Assembly (NCBI GenBank): GCA_905160935.1
Contig: CAJHZI010000563.1
Coordinates: 310,001-374,000, forward strand
Reading direction: 5' to 3'
Length of the DNA: 64,000 bases
Source: Enchytraeus crypticus
Lineage: Eukaryota > Annelida > Clitellata > Enchytraeida > Enchytraeidae
The notes beneath the pieces were generated by a model. The model was not told the origin of the DNA. It did not search any database and saw only the letters and a program-made list of their open reading frames with translations. Position 1 is the stretch's first letter; each line of letters opens with the position of its first letter. Below are positions 23,267 through 37,151 of this stretch, piece after piece. The translations under genes were made by a program, and so were the position numbers.

Positions 23267-24880
23267 CGTAGGAAACAAATTTTCTAATTCCGACTCTAAC
23301 TATACTGGAATTCAGGGCGAAATGATGATGGTTATGATCCTGATAATTGCAAGAAACAGAAAAAACTAACGGAAGGGTAACGAAGCAACAAGTCCCACTA
23401 GAACAGTGATTGTACATCCGATCAACGTCAACCACATGTATGACAGGGAGTATACTACATTCAAGCCTGGCTTCGTGTACTTCTGCAGCAAAAATATTCA
23501 TTTGAATCAATGAAAATAAATTTAACAAAAAGCTCAAAAGTTAATGCTAACGTCAGTTTCCTCACTCGAAAACGATGTCAGTGACGGGCGAGCCCAGGAT
23601 TTGAACCCCGTATATACTGATCCGCGGTCGAATATCTTACCGACATCGCCACTGGCTCTAGCCAGTAACAGTAAAAATAATAACAGTAAAATTCAAAGTA
23701 TGTTTTTCATCGTCGAAGAATATCAATGACGCGGCTGATACTTATAAAGCTAAAAAAAGCTTTAACATCAGTTTCCTCACTTAAAAGCGATGTCAGTGAC
23801 GGGCGAGCCCAGGATTTGAACCCCGCCATATATATTGATCCGCGGTCGAGTATCTTACCGACGTCGCCACTGGCTCCAGCCATTCTAGTAATATACTTCC
23901 TTCTCTTCATTTCTTATAAGACAACATAACTTTATTGTACAGCATTATGATTACAGCAAAATCCTTCATTTCGTTAATACCGTTTGATAGAGTTACATGT
24001 ATGCCCAACATATTGTTGAAGAATAGTACAATAATACAATTAGGAAACATATAAAACGAATCAATCGTATAGAAAGTATCAAGTTAATCGCTGTGTACAC
24101 AAAAATATTATACAATATTATAGAAGAGTATACTACAGGTATTGTTGCAACAGATTGAGTTACAAACATTATAAGTTGTGATTAATATATGAGTAATATT
24201 TGAATATTAGTAAATATTATAAATTAAACTGTATTGGTTTAAAATTTAAAACGTATTTAAATCAACATTTAAAATTTGCTTTTTGAATGCTTTGACATTA
24301 TTATTTAAAACTATGTGATAGGACAATGAGTTCCACTACTCAAATATTCTAGCAGCAAAGAATATGAGCAGACCTGTATTATACAACTATGAATTTCGCA
24401 AAAAAACTAGGTTATACTTAGCGACGTTCCCCCACTTATTTACCTCTTCCAAGTATACTCCCTCTGTTGTGACGTAATCCGGCGATTTCGTGTAATTATA
24501 ACTGCCTTGTCCCAACTCATTCAGTGCAGTAATGTTATCATTGTACAGATCCAAGCAGTTTTCCGTGGACATGGATGGCAGAGACTTGTACTTTGTCTTG
24601 AGACTGAGTGCACCGAAGTTGATCCAAAGATTAATGCCAAATCCACAGACACTGCCAATCAGTGTTCCCTGTTCGTAAACAAATTCTTTCTCTGCCAATC
24701 ACCAAGACAACGTCCAAGAAAGAGGCTGACAGAAAGGAGTATACATGATTATAAATTTAAATTAATGAAGCATTAAATTTATTTGAAGGAGCTAACGATC
24801 TAAATTAAAAGTTTGAACTATCGTAAACTAGGCTAAATTCTGGTCTGTGAATATAATTGCAAGTGATACTTAAATACTAT

Positions 24881-24921
<41 letters not shown>

Positions 24922-25287
24922 ATCGTTCAAACTTTCAAAGTGCATATTATAACTCACTGTCTGACTTCAAGCTGTTCAAAGATAGCTTCATCAATCAACA
25001 ACAAAAGGCTGTGCCATATCCACACCTCAATGAAGCCTCTAGCTTGGGAAAATGATTTCTGAGATGATTTCTCTTTATCTATCTCAGTTCTAAGTCTACT
25101 CTTACGAGAAGACTTAGAACTGAGCAATTGACAAGGTCACTGAAGAATAGACAAACCTTCAACAGCATGTGTCTTACGACACTTGAAGGTTTGCCATAAG
25201 ACACTTTCTGTTTAAGGTTTGTCTATTCTTCAGTGACCTGAACAAAATACCGGTTTTAAACTATATATGTATATATATATATGTATA

Positions 25288-25338
<51 letters not shown>

Positions 25339-28300
25339 ACCAAGGTTAGAGAGTGTCCAATAATAAAGGTGAAGTTAATATCACAATAAATGGTACGAAA
25401 TTGGAACAGGTAAGGAGTTTCAAATATTTGGGTCATACTATAACCGATGATGGGAAATGTGAGACCGAAATATGCAGTAGGATTGCAAAAGCAAAAGCGG
25501 CCTTTGGTAGTAGAAAAGAACTATTAACAAAAAGTCTAAAGAAAGACACAAAGATAGAGATAGTGAAAACTTTGGTTTGGACCACGCTATTGTATGATGT
25601 GAAACATGGACCTTAAGGAAGGAAGATATTAGGAAACTGGAGGCATTGGAAATGTGGATTTGGAGAAGAATGGAGAGGATTATCTGGACTCAAAAGGTTA
25701 CAAATGAGGAAGTCCTGGAGAGAGTTGGCACAGATAGACAGTTGATAAATGTATTAAGAAATAGGAAGAAGAGATGGATAGGACACATTCTAAGGGGGAA
25801 GGTCTATTAAAAGAGGTCATAGAAGGTAGAATGGAAGGAAAAAGAGGCAGGGGCAGGCCGAGATTAGGTATGTTAGATGATTTAAAGACCCACTCATATG
25901 TGGAAATGAAGAGGAAGGCGGAAGACATAGAAGAGTGGAGGCGTTATGTACCATGGACCTGCCAGTAGGCAGTGCACTAAGATATATATATATATATATA
26001 TATACAGGCCTATATAAATATATATACATGCATACATATTATAGATGTATATATATATTTTATACATATAATGTATATATATATATATATTATCCTCACG
26101 ATATAATAATATTTAAATACTTATACCTAAAAGGCTGGATATATCATGTTGTGTCCGGGACATTGTTGAATGTACCTACCGCAAACGTGTCGGAAGAGGG
26201 GACTGAGCAAGAACCGAGAAAGGCAACGAGAAAACATCTCAGAAGGCATTCTGTTCCCCAGCTATTTTAGAGTTTGGATAATGAATATCCTTTTGTGAAA
26301 ACCTAAACTAGCTAAAATTCGCTAAACGATGAACTGACATCTTTGGAGCGGGAGAGCAGCATGTAAGTAGGAATAAGTACCTCAGACCTGCGCAATTTGG
26401 CCGAACATAAGAAACAGAGCACAAAGGTTCCAAATTGGTTTAAAATTAAAGATATTTAGAGCATAAATGGGCAAATGTGATATATTGATATCTTCAGAAG
26501 AAGACCTTTGCATTTGAGATGCGAGTCAGACCCCCTAGTAGAAACATTCCAAACAGAGGACCTGCCGTTGAGCCGTGAAACACCATAGATACCTGAAATA
26601 AAATATCGGCATAATTTATATAAATACGAGTTATAGCTGAGTCTTTTTTTGTCAATTAGGCCTACTTCTAACAGCAATTGTGAGAATAGATCTAATTTAA
26701 TTTACTGGTTAGTTTAGGATTGATGCATTCAGCTAATCAGCCTGAAACTTAAATAATTGAATTGAATTGAATCACGTTTATTTCACTTCGGTAAAATCGC
26801 ACGCCAGAAACACACGGAGACAAGTGAAAAAGGACACAAAGGCCATGAAAGCGCTAACATAAGCCCTTAAGACATATATCAAAAAATGTATAACGCAGTT
26901 AAAAATTTTGTAGCAATCAATAACTGACGATCTGATTGATTAATTAGAAATCGCAGGAATGATTATTGTGCTATTTGATTTTATAGCTTTCGATTTAGTT
27001 GAATTGATTGAGTTAAATCAAATTTCGTTGAAATACAAATTAAATATATCTAACAAATTGGTTAAAACTTAATATATTTTCATAACTTTCACAAAGCATA
27101 TCATGCAATTTAAAAATTATTTTTAGGACTGTGCCGGATACCTGACTCAGAGTTCCAGGAATTATAGATGCCAAGAAAGATAAAGAAGTGGCAATTAGTC
27201 CAAATATAACCACTGAAATCATACAAAGACATGATTAATTAGGATCGTAAGAGTATTGAAATTAATTGAAAGCATCAACACAAATTGCCACTTTAATAAA
27301 CAAAATTACAGCAGTCCGATATATGGAGAAGTCATTGTTGGATCAAATTTGAGTCGACCAGAAAATTAAAATCCTTTCGACATTGTCTATCTGAATACAT
27401 TTAGATAGCAAATACAGACCATATTGTTGAAAATACCCGATGCAACCCAAACTCAATTCCTTCTCCTCCACTGTTTGTCTGTCTCTTTCTATCTATCGTT
27501 CTTTCTCTCTCTCTCTCGCGCGCTCTCTCTCTCTAGCTATCTGTATGTGTTTCGGTCTACTAATCTTTCTATCCATCTCTTCATCCATCCATCCTTCAAA
27601 TTAAGAGAGACATGCGCAATACATATATAATTGCATAGTCAAACTAATGAATAATGAAATATTTTTAATAGACGAATATAAGTTTATTTATTTAATAATT
27701 TACATTTATCGCCATATGCAAGATCACATAAGCACTTAAGACATACAGAAAGTATAAGAAACTTTCAAAAACAAGTAGGTGAAACGGGAATTACAGGCTA
27801 AAAACACAGTACTTACCTAATCCGTTATTAGAATTATAAAAACAATTGGTTTAAACAATTAAAAGTTACATTTATTGGTAAATTAGCAAAATAAAATATG
27901 GTAATTTGTATCAGCTAAGGATGAATTGAAAACAAACAAATATTTACGCCAAGGACTAGGAAAAAGTTTAAAATACCGCAATAGAGACGCAATTTATATA
28001 TAATAATTATACCTTAAAATATTTTGGAAATTAGTTGCCTTTAATCCATTTTTAAACTGCTCAACTGAAGAAGCCATGATTACATAATTGGGTAAACTTT
28101 TTATAGTCTAAGTATCTGCATAGGCCAGGAAGTATCTGCTTTGGCCAGTAGAGATTTAAGCTATATAAAATTAGAAATCGTACCCAGAGCTCTTGTAATT
28201 ATTGCCTTTGTTTCTTCGCGTAAACCATGAAGTCTCCACTTGAGCATATCTTCCCAGCAGTTAGCAGCCGCTCCGCTAAGCGATGATGACACTGTACTGA

Positions 28301-31300
28301 GGAAGCATAATAATGATTATAGTCGTCAAAGTTTTACATTATTGCATGAAGGTGTATAAATAGAGGCATACGAAGGGAGCTTATCTCTCAACTAAGTACG
28401 AATGTTTACGATGAAGGCATCAGAAATAAAATATAATAGTATAATAATACAATATAATAATATATAATAAAAATTTTACAGAAGAACCTAAGGCTTAATT
28501 TTCTACTCAAAATAAGTTGTAAGGCTTGCGGCACCACTGAGATATCATCTTGTTCAATTGCTATGAACCGTTCATTTACCCCAGTTTTAGCTCAGAATCT
28601 ATTAAGTTTGTATACTTTAAATTCCTTATTTGACTCCACTTATATTCGAAAATCTTTACCATTATTAAAGATATTCCCACGAAATTTCTACATATTGGCT
28701 GTTGGTCAAGTTACGCAAATTTCAGGAACATCCGACAACTCGTTACGAATTTATTGTAAAAATAATATGTGTTATGTGTTTATAAATGACATAGTGTATA
28801 TACTCTACATACTGCATTTTTAAAGTATAACATCTTTTAGTTAAATGTTTCCTTTAAGCACAAATAAGATTGCTTGTTTAACCTTGTACTATATAGGCCT
28901 ACATGTATTATAAGATATTTACCTAAGGGCTCCCCCATAGAGTGTAGCGAGGAATAGCCCAGAGAATCCCGGTGCATTAGAGAATATCCTCGTTACAAAG
29001 AACGGTAACATCTACGACAACAATTAGAACTTTTATGTAGCTAGTATCAAACTAAAGTTAATATTTTGCTTTCCTCATCAATGAAAAATTTTGTCCTTTA
29101 ACTCTCTCTCTCTCTCTCCCTCCCTCTCTCTCTACCTCTCTCTCTCTCTCTCTCTCAGTGAGGACCTGCCTATTGGCAGGTTCATGGCATATAGCGCCTC
29201 TACTCTTCTGTGTCTTCCGTTTTCCTCTTCATGATTCACATATATTTATTCACATAAATTTTCATCTTCATGTTTCACATATGAGTGAAACTTTAAATCC
29301 TCTTGAAGTAGGCTACTCATTCTTGTTATTATATACCATTTTCTCGGGGATTCTGCTTATGACGAGCGTGTACCTATGCATTCCTCAGCTTCCACTAACA
29401 TTTGCTGGGCAGGGGCGTCATTCCCTGAGAAAACTATCCTGTTTACTCTGCCTTATAAAAATAATGCAATATAGCATAAATTATATATAGTTCTACTCTA
29501 CTACAAATTGCACTCATGCACAGCAAGTAATACTTTAACGAAGTCATTTAAAGAACAAGTTTTTAAATTTGTTTAATTAACATAAATATTCTTCAGTTTG
29601 TGTACTAACTACCCTAATTTGTTCTAGCTTCAAGTTTCAAGTTTATCTTCTTATTTTGTAACCTAGCTTCAAATTCCTGGAACAATCGTACTTGGGAAAA
29701 GAGAGTTAAAATTATTAATATTTATGATTTTAAATTACTATTAGTATATTTTACGGGAATAATACACGTGGGTATAGCTAAATTTAGGGCCAATGAATTT
29801 AATGAAAATATGTTTTAGAGGTAATAAGCAGAAATTAATTAACTTGAGAGTACAAGTAAATACTAAAATACATATTATTGCGCCTATTCTTCATTAAGTC
29901 TTCAATTAAGACAAATCATTATAATGGCGAAATGAGTGTTAATTTTAAGCATTCCAGTTATTTAAAATTTTCAGTATACTTAAATCAAAGTAGTGCAAAT
30001 GAAATACTGAACCTGATTAGCATTATCTATGACTCTGTTGGCTAGGGGATCACATCGCACTTGTGAGTAATATGAGACTACGACCATTCCCAGGTAGCCC
30101 ACCATAGTGTGTAGTACTATGACAGTTGGAATATTTAGAAGTATCGTTCTGTAACAAAAGACCCAAAGTAGAATCAAGAAATATAGCAATGTTATGAGCT
30201 GAGAAGGTGGCTTGTTAGATTTTAACGGATCAGCAGGTGCAGGGTTCAAAGCTAGTGCTGTCCCAGTCACTGACATGCTATCGAGAAGTGAATTAACGTT
30301 AGCCTTTACATGTATATTATTATTGTTGGACTATTTATTTCAACAAAGCTATATTTATGAATAGCACTTTATTCGTGCTAAGATGAGATAAAATCGATTT
30401 CAGCCAAATGGCATATTTATTTAAAAGCTGTTTCTTAGTGTGTACTGCCTAACGGCAAGTCTATGGTACCCAGCTTCACCGAACATTTCCATCCTCTGCC
30501 AATTGCTCCATCAAATCATCAGTCGAACATTTTGATTTACATTATACTATGTCTCCAGAAATCCAATTGGATAATCTTAAGTTAATTTGAATTAAACATC
30601 ACTAGTGAATCAATTACTCACTCAATTAGCAAATTTAGCCAGAACCACCTGGTCAAAGTGTACCACCTGGTCAAAGTGCACCACCTTGTCAAAGTGCACC
30701 ACCTGGTCAAAGTGCACCACCTGGTCAAAGTGCACCAGCTTCTTGGCTCTATACTAGGCAACGACCTGTTTCTGTTTAATTTTAATTCATCATCAATTCA
30801 TCATCATCACCTTCCTTGAATCCCAGTTTAACCAGGGTCGGAATACGAATAGACCTTCTTCATTCCTCTCTGAGTGGTGAGGAACCTTTCCATCCGTTTA
30901 AAAAACTTTTGTAGCTATTGCTGGAGCCAAGGCGCTCACCAAGCGCATGCTCCTTCTAACATTGGATTGCATCTTGGCGCTTAGGCGCCTTAATTTCATT
31001 CTAGTTCATCATCATCATCATTATCTTCCCTTGAATCCCGGTTTAACTAGGGTCGGGATACGAATAGACTGTGTCAAATCCATTCTGCCCTACATCATAT
31101 CATACATCAGTCAATCCCCTATTTGAGACTATTCCATTCTTTTACATTTTTGTAGCAACTTCTGGTGCCTAGGCGCTCACCAGCCGAATGCCCTTTCTGA
31201 CGTTGGTGTGGATCTTAGTGCTTTACTTCAATCCAAATACAACGCATATTTTATTATTTGCAATATCGTATACCTTCGAGCCTTTTGCAGGCTCGTAGTG

Positions 31301-31532
31301 GCACAATAGCGTTGAACTGCTGCCTGGTTGAGTCCGTGCATAAAGATCCAGGACATGCTGAGTCCAAACAGGTATCCCCAGACTGTATGTCTCTCAGCCG
31401 GATCAGCGGACCAACTGAAATAAAGATAGAAGTAAAGATAGATCTCTCAGGTAAATGAGAGCTGACCAACTGAATTAAAGTTAGAGGTAAAGATAGATCT
31501 TCCAGTTTAATATATGAGAGTATAATTATATA

Positions 31533-31596
<64 letters not shown>

Positions 31597-32340
31597 CTAG
31601 GGCAAAAAAATAATCCCCTAGCGAAATCTCAATAACTTTTAGAAAACTCAAAATATCTCTACGAAATTTTCTGAGCTTCTAGGGAAGGAATTTCTGCGTA
31701 TAACCTGCAAATTTGATGACAATATTTTCATTAGTTACGAAATTACAGCATTTTTACGAGAAAAGTGCAAAAATCAATTTTAACAAGGCTTTTCGAAATG
31801 TCAGTCGTTCCTTTTAAAGAAAATAACGACCCTGAAAAGGGCCGTTTACTTAAGTGGTGGAGTTTAAGCCTGCACTAACTTGTTAGCTACTTCAATAAAT
31901 GAAGCTTAAAATTCGTTCTTATGTTAAAATTATTCCTAAATTTTGAAGAAAATGTCCTGTACTTTTGTTAAAAAAGCCTTATTAAAATTGATTTTAACAT
32001 TTTTTCGAAGAAACGCTGTATTTTTGTTACTTCTGAACATATTTTCACCAAATTTGCAGGATACTTGTAGAAATTCCTTCTCTGGAAATTCCGAAAATTT
32101 TGTAAAAATATTTTGCGTTTTGTCCAAGTTATTAAGACTTTTGTTAAAAAACGCCTTGTTAAAACTGATTGTGCACTTTTTTTCGTAGAAACTCTGTAAT
32201 ATTTCCTGCTCAATAGACTTTCATCAAATTTGCAGGATATACGCAGACATTTCTCCCCTAGAAGCTCCGTAAATTTCGTAGAGATAGGTTGATTTTTCTT
32301 AATGTTATTGAGATCTCGCTAGGGGATTTTTTTGCCCCAG

Positions 32341-32387
<47 letters not shown>

Positions 32388-35300
32388 TATATATATATAA
32401 TATATAGCTTAATATATGGACAGTTAATTTTCAGTCTTGAGCCGGTTGCTATTTCTGTAAGATATCCGATTGCGGATCAGTATGTGTGGGTTCGAATCCT
32501 GGACTCGCCCTTCACTGATATCGCTTTCGAGAGATGAAACTGACATTAACATCGGGTTTATTTTACTTTTTGCAGTGTTCCACTGTGGATAAGTGCAGGC
32601 AGTCGAGTGCTCCAGTAGTTTCATGCTCTCATCGTTGCTAATGTGCCTCTATGAAATAGGCATTAAGTTCGCCTGAAGTTTAGACATTAACTTCTAGTTT
32701 AATACATCGCAAACGCACTATACAAGTATCATAATAATATTAACGCTATTATTTAGATTAAATGGAATTCTATAATTTATGTTATATTTTATAACATATA
32801 ATATTAACTAACGTAACAGATATTAAACATGTGTACATGTAATATGTTTGGTGTGAATTTTATATGTGTGAATACTGTATGTGTGTATAGTGAATCATGC
32901 TATAATATATTTAAATAGAAATTTTTTTTATTGCAAGCATGATTAAAATAAAAATTACATTAACCTGATTAATACAGACCTAGCAAGAAACTAAAAATAC
33001 ATACATGTGTCTTAATGTTACTGAAGAGCTTTCATTGATTGTCAGTGAAAGAATGGGAATGCAAATTAAATAGAAATTGGAATTCAAAAGTTAATTCTTT
33101 CTCATATACTATCCTCATCAGTATCACTCTAACTTGAATTTAAGAAAAAGATGTCTAGTCACGATTCAGATATTCTTACAACACATATAATTATAAAAAG
33201 CTGGTAAAAACAATAAGGCTAACGTCAGTTTCCTCACTCAAAAGCGATGCCAATGACGGGCGAGCCCAGGATTTGAACCCGCACTGATCCGCACATACTG
33301 ATCCGCAGTCGAATATCATACCGACGTCGCCACTGTCTCCAGCCAATTAAAATTATGTACTATTATGTATACAATTATGTAGTAGACTTATCAGTACATG
33401 GCCCATATCTGCCTGCCTTCTTCTGAACTGATTTCCTGAACAATCCCTGGGCCTCCGACCAAAATTAGACCCTGTTAAACAACAAATTTTCGGAGTTACT
33501 AAATTGCAATACCCATGAATTGCAATACCAATTAAAATTATGTACTATTATGTATACAATTATGTAGTAGACTTATCAGTACATGGCCCATATCTGCCTG
33601 CCTTCTTCTGAACTGATTTCCTGAACAATCCCAATCTGAACAATGTTTTATAATAGAAACTGTAATACTAACTAATAGTACTGTTGTTGTACAAAATTTA
33701 AATAATTATTGTACCAAATTCCTCTAAATTTTCGCGTTAAATTAAAACAATTTTCAATAGCTTTCAATTGGTGACTCTTTTACTTCTCATTAACTTATAT
33801 ACATGTATTCTATTTATTTTTTTGTTAGAATTCTATATTATCAGAGTTTGTCAATTTTCAGCATAAAAATAAAAATAATCTCTCATGCAGAAATGAAATT
33901 GTTGCAGTTCTTAGGCCTAAAGTTATGTTAAGTTATTCTTATTCTCAATGTTTTGCGTGTTATATCCTGAAACTGCTTAAACAGGAATTCAGGAGAAAAT
34001 GATGATGATGAAGATGAATATTGTTTTACTTGTAATATCCCGACACTGCTTAAACAGGATTACAAGGTAAAATTATGATGATGACGATGAGGATTGTTTT
34101 ACTTGTAATATACAGACACAGGTTATACAAGAATTCAAGGGAAAATGATGATGATGATGACTGTTTTGCTTGTGGTGCCTGGTTCGATGGCCTTAAAGTC
34201 TAACAGTAGAGCCACAGAATCGCTGTTTAAATTATTTTATAATGTTTTGTGTGCGAAGCCAAAAAAGAGTTTGATTACAGTACTAATATATAGGCTTTTA
34301 TGCTAGACTTGTACCTGTACCTTGTCTAGTATCTATTTCGTGTGGGTTAGAAACTAACCTACTAGAAAGCTATTTTCTTCATGTTGCCCGCTATAAAATA
34401 TTCATTACGAGACATTAAGACATCAGAGAAATATTTGATTTCGTTACGTAGTGCAAAAAGAATTATTATCCGCTCCATTAGCGATTCTCAAAATTCATTC
34501 TACTGAAACCGATAAGATTTCACAACTATATGTTATGGTTCAGGAAGATTTAAAGTCATTGTTAAACTGTTTAAACTGTACTAATCAGTTATCATAAAAA
34601 ATCCCAGTTAGCATGAAGAAGATCGATGTACCATCATGCATACTGTCTAGAACTTACTGCCTCCTGATCTTCGCTCTTGTACTACTATTTCTACTCTCTG
34701 TTGTAGGCTGAAAATGAAAGCACTTCTCTCCCTACCATGGATTTATATCAACTTACCTGGCTGCTTCTGGTTCACCGGACCGGCACCGTTTAAGATCCCT
34801 TTCTGTCTCATCATGTCTCATCATCATCATCATCATCAAAAACAGCACATGTTTTTCCAATCGTCTGGGTGAATCGATTTATAGTGACGTGTGACTGAGC
34901 GACATCCCTGATATCATCCTTAAGTGAGGAAAAGAACGTTAAACCTCTATTACAATTATTATTGTTATTTTATTATTATTAATAATATTATTATAAGGAA
35001 AGTCAGCATACCTTTACTAATATTGTGATGACTCCGATCAACATGATACCAAACTGAAACACATCTGTCCATATCACAGCTCTCATTCCTCCCTGCGGAT
35101 AAAGATTCAATAATAGCCATGTTTTACCATTTAAAACGCATTATAACTTACACAGAAATCTATACTTTAGTAGTGACCTATCGCTTGAACAACGTCTTTT
35201 TGCTATTTAGAATCACGGTTAATATTAATTCTTAACACTTTGTGTTATAGTAATAATTTAATGAATTTTGGGAAGTTTTAGACTACGTGAAAATATTTTT

Positions 35301-36709
35301 AATAAGCTAGCGTACCTTGAAATTTGTTGAAATTAGTAAATTTAACTAAAACAACAAATTTCTATAAGTAACATCTAATTTAACTGAATAGTTTTTATAA
35401 GTTTTAATTAATCTTTAATTTTATTTATTTATTTATTTCTTAATCAATTACATACAAGAAGAAGAGGAAGTATATAGATAGATTAAAGAAGACTATGCAA
35501 AATTCTACTGCCTAAGTGAAAAGAATTTAAAAAAACAAAAGGAAAAATTAATGAATGTGTGAAAGAGAAAGACACATATCCTGGTAGAAATCGAAGAGTG
35601 CGTGTGTATAAATCAATCAATGCGAGAGTGGGTAAGATCTGAAGCTATCATGCAGACCATGTAGTATCGTACCCATAGTAGTATTATGTAGTTCCATTTG
35701 CTGTTTATTTGGAGTTTGGGTAACTTGCGTCATTACACTTTTTAATGAGTGAGAAAAGGAAACATTAAGAGGAAATGGGAGTAACATAGAAGACAATTAA
35801 TATAGGTATTTCAGATTGCTGCTATAATCAATGTATTAAACTCTGCTGTGATAACCTTCTTCTTCTTCTTCTTGATTAATTGTTTAGTTTTTTGTTAATT
35901 GTCAGTAATTACTGCTTATTTTGTCGCTCTCTCCCTCTCTCTCTCTCTTCAGTGCACTGCCAAGTGGCAGGTTTAAGGTACATATTCTTACTCAAAGTCT
36001 GCTTTCTCGCTCCGTAAGAGCTCTCCTTAGAACAACAAGTTAATCCCTTCACAAAGGCTATGCCTTCTCCATACTTTATGTAGCCTATAGCTACTGTTTA
36101 TTATGACATGATGAACAAATTTAAAAAAATTAAAGGCAAACAAAAAATTCAGTTAAAAAAAATATATAAGCCAATCTAGCTTAGAAAGGACTGCATCATA
36201 CCAGAGCTGTGTAGGTTACAGTCACTATGGCCATTGTTGGAATGGACAGAAGCAGAGGAAATCCCGTCACTGAAATGTTTAGAAAATCATATTGAAATAC
36301 TCGAGCCAAAATTTTGACACTTTAGTCAAAATCTTATGAGACAATAATTAATTATCGTTTTCAGGCTAGCTTAGAAAGTAAACAAGCACTATAGTGAAAT
36401 GGTCAACTACGTTGATATCTATCACTTTTAATACCACATGTTTAAACCGTTAGACAATTAAATTAAATTAAATTAATTCTTACTCATTAATTTATTGATT
36501 GGCAAGTAATTAATTATCTTAATTAGTTAACGGCTAAAATCCTGCAATTAACCGTCTATGTGATAACGAGATATTTATCGTTTAAAGCGAATTCATCACC
36601 GTCATCGTCGCCGTCATCATCGTCATCACCATTGTCATCACCATCACCATCAACATCATCAATATCATCACAATAATAGTCATCATATTCATCATCGTCG
36701 TCGTCGTAG

Positions 36710-36743
<34 letters not shown>

Positions 36744-37119
36744 GATTATCATCATCATTTTATATTAGTAGGCAATTATTTAATATTATTATTAGTATTA
36801 TTATTTTTATTTTTTAATTTTATTTTTATTTTTTTTAAATGCCCTGGGCTGTAAAGGGCCCTGGGCTAAAAATAAGATAAAAGAGACTTTATTTAATTAA
36901 AAGTTTTAAAAAAGCAATTAAAATAATTCCTCTGCACTCTGGGAAGCCGCTTTAGCCAAACTGCCACTGAAGCAGACTGCATTGAATAGCTGGAGAGCAA
37001 TAGACAGTATTATTATTATAAGTATTATTATTATTATTATTAGTAGTAGTAGTAGTAGTATTAATAGAAGTAGTACTAATACTATTATAATTACTACTTT
37101 TGTTATTATGATGATGATG

Positions 37120-37151
<32 letters not shown>

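Noticed and set aside
28563-28823. 86-codon frame on plus
   Set aside because: AT-driven, hydrophobic by chance, inside an intron of paralog 2 on the opposite strand, no recognisable domain.
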